From: Acidobacteriaceae bacterium | Lineage (GTDB): Bacteria; Acidobacteriota; Terriglobia; Terriglobales; Acidobacteriaceae | Length of the DNA stretch: 11,115 nucleotides | Assembly: GCA_003165455.1 (NCBI GenBank) | Contig: PLUJ01000303.1 | Coordinates: 1,306-12,420 of the forward strand | Direction: 5' to 3' | Part shown: positions 10,530 to 11,115 of the stretch, piece after piece | Position numbering within the stretch: the stretch's first letter is position 1 | How the letters are laid out: every line of letters starts with the position of its first letter | Notes under the pieces: generated by a model | Seen by the model: only the letters and a program-made list of their open reading frames with translations | Databases searched by the model: none | What the model was told of the DNA's origin: nothing | Position numbers and translations under genes: made by a program

Positions 10530-11115
10530 ATGCTTTGGAGAGGTTTTCAAAAACCGAAACGTCTTGCAGTCGATACTTCCACCCTTACCGATAAGTACGG
10601 AATTTTCTGGGCTCAGCCCTTCGAACGCGGATTCGGTACCACCGTGGGCAACGCTCTGCGGCGAGTACTGCTGAGTTCGATCGAAGGCGCAGCCGTTACT
10701 GCCGTGAAGATGGAAGGTGTGCTGCACGAATTCCAATCGATCCCCGGCGTGGTGGAAGACGCGACCGACATTATTTTGAACCTGAAACAGATTCCATTCA
10801 AACTCGCGGGCGATGCGCCCAAAGCCATCTATCTCCGCGCGGATCAGCCGGGAGTCGTCACTAGCGGCATGATCGAGGCCGATGGAGACGTCGAGGTGCT
10901 CGACAAAGATGTCTACATCGCGACCGTCAGCGAAGGCGGCAAGCTTGACATGGAAATGCGCCTGAAGCGCGGCCGTGGCTACACTTCCGCAGACAAGAAT
11001 TTCGATGAAGATCTCGGCATCGGGTTCATTCCCATCGATTCCGTTCACTCGCCTGTTCGTAAGTGCAACTACACGGTCGAAGCCGCGCGTCTTGGCCAGA
11101 TCACCGACTACGACA
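10530..11115 (+). CDS. rpoA: DNA-directed RNA polymerase alpha subunit, N-terminal part (cut by window end)
   Basis: The alpha subunit dimerises to start assembly of RNA polymerase and its C-terminal domain contacts promoters and activators. From the ATG at 10530, 195 codons are open to the window end. The N-terminal dimerisation part shows FERGFGTTVGNALRRVLLSS at residues 31-50, in which R44 and R45 correspond to the assembly-critical arginine pair. Then come FQSIPGVVEDATDIILNLK (68-86) and, at 169-178, IDSVHSPVRK. AAGGAG at 10516-10521 stands 8 nt before ATG and fixes the start. The rest of the N-terminal domain and the DNA-binding C-terminal domain are beyond the window. Confidence 0.97.
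   Translation, partial: MLWRGFQKPKRLAVDTSTLTDKYGIFWAQPFERGFGTTVGNALRRVLLSSIEGAAVTAVKMEGVLHEFQSIPGVVEDATDIILNLKQIPFKLAGDAPKAIYLRADQPGVVTSGMIEADGDVEVLDKDVYIATVSEGGKLDMEMRLKRGRGYTSADKNFDEDLGIGFIPIDSVHSPVRKCNYTVEAARLGQITDYD

Noticed and set aside
10275..11048. 257-codon minus-strand open frame antisense to rpoA
   Set aside because: It lies opposite the clear rpoA frame, has no recognisable domain, and is a by-product of codon bias.

Overview
The window is a chromosomal segment holding the conserved bacterial spc and alpha ribosomal-protein operons. All genes lie on the + strand in the canonical order: (rpmC 3' end)-rpsQ-rplN-rplX-rplE-rpsN-rpsH-rplF-rplR-rpsE-rpmD-rplO-secY-adk-map-infA-rpmJ-rpsM-rpsK-rpsD-(rpoA 5' part). 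Twenty-one genes are present, two of them cut by the window edges. No rRNA, tRNA, CRISPR array, insertion sequence or prophage gene was seen. The proteins work together: 17 ribosomal proteins, the translocon channel SecY, adenylate kinase, methionine aminopeptidase, IF-1 and the RNA polymerase alpha subunit.

Organism: a free-living bacterium of moderately high GC (by eye, not counted). Zinc-binding forms are kept throughout: short four-Cys S14, four-Cys S4, Cys3His L36, an L24 with two CxxC pairs and a C-x2-C/C-x2-D adenylate kinase lid. S17, L5, S14 and S11 carry Lys-rich or low-complexity N-terminal tails. Together with the style of the intergenic repeats, this makes me lean towards Acidobacteriota (Koribacter/Terriglobia-like). 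That is inference from memory of such genomes and is not proven here.

Layout: 1-2799 carries rpmC to rpsH; 2904-5208 rplF to rplO; 5208-8223 secY, adk and map; 8296-10349 infA to rpsD; 10530-11115 the first 195 codons of rpoA. Some junctions are very tight: rpmC/rpsQ ATGA overlap, rpmD/rplO with the SD inside the previous gene, rplO/secY TAATG overlap, adk/map 2 nt. Others are opened to roughly 50-180 nt.

The coding part is ordinary; the unusual part is in the opened gaps. Most are filled by short-period repeat arrays. One class has 7-nt units with a GC dinucleotide at the same phase, often AGCT (2820-2899, 3909-3984, 8539-8573, 8692-8740, 9162-9204, weaker at 8224-8251 and 9637-9657). The other has 8-nt units (832-931, 1297-1354, 10353-10425). 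Most contain two mutually complementary arms and so can form hairpins. Several end within about 10 nt of the next start codon; four of those genes (rplX, rplF, rpsE, rpmJ) lack a recognisable Shine-Dalgarno, while at rpsK the array itself supplies the SD and could pair with it. Separately, the 3' ends of rpsH, rplF and rpsE are each followed by a short duplicate of the sequence around their own stop codon. These patterns, inside one of the most conserved operons known, are the most interesting content of the window.
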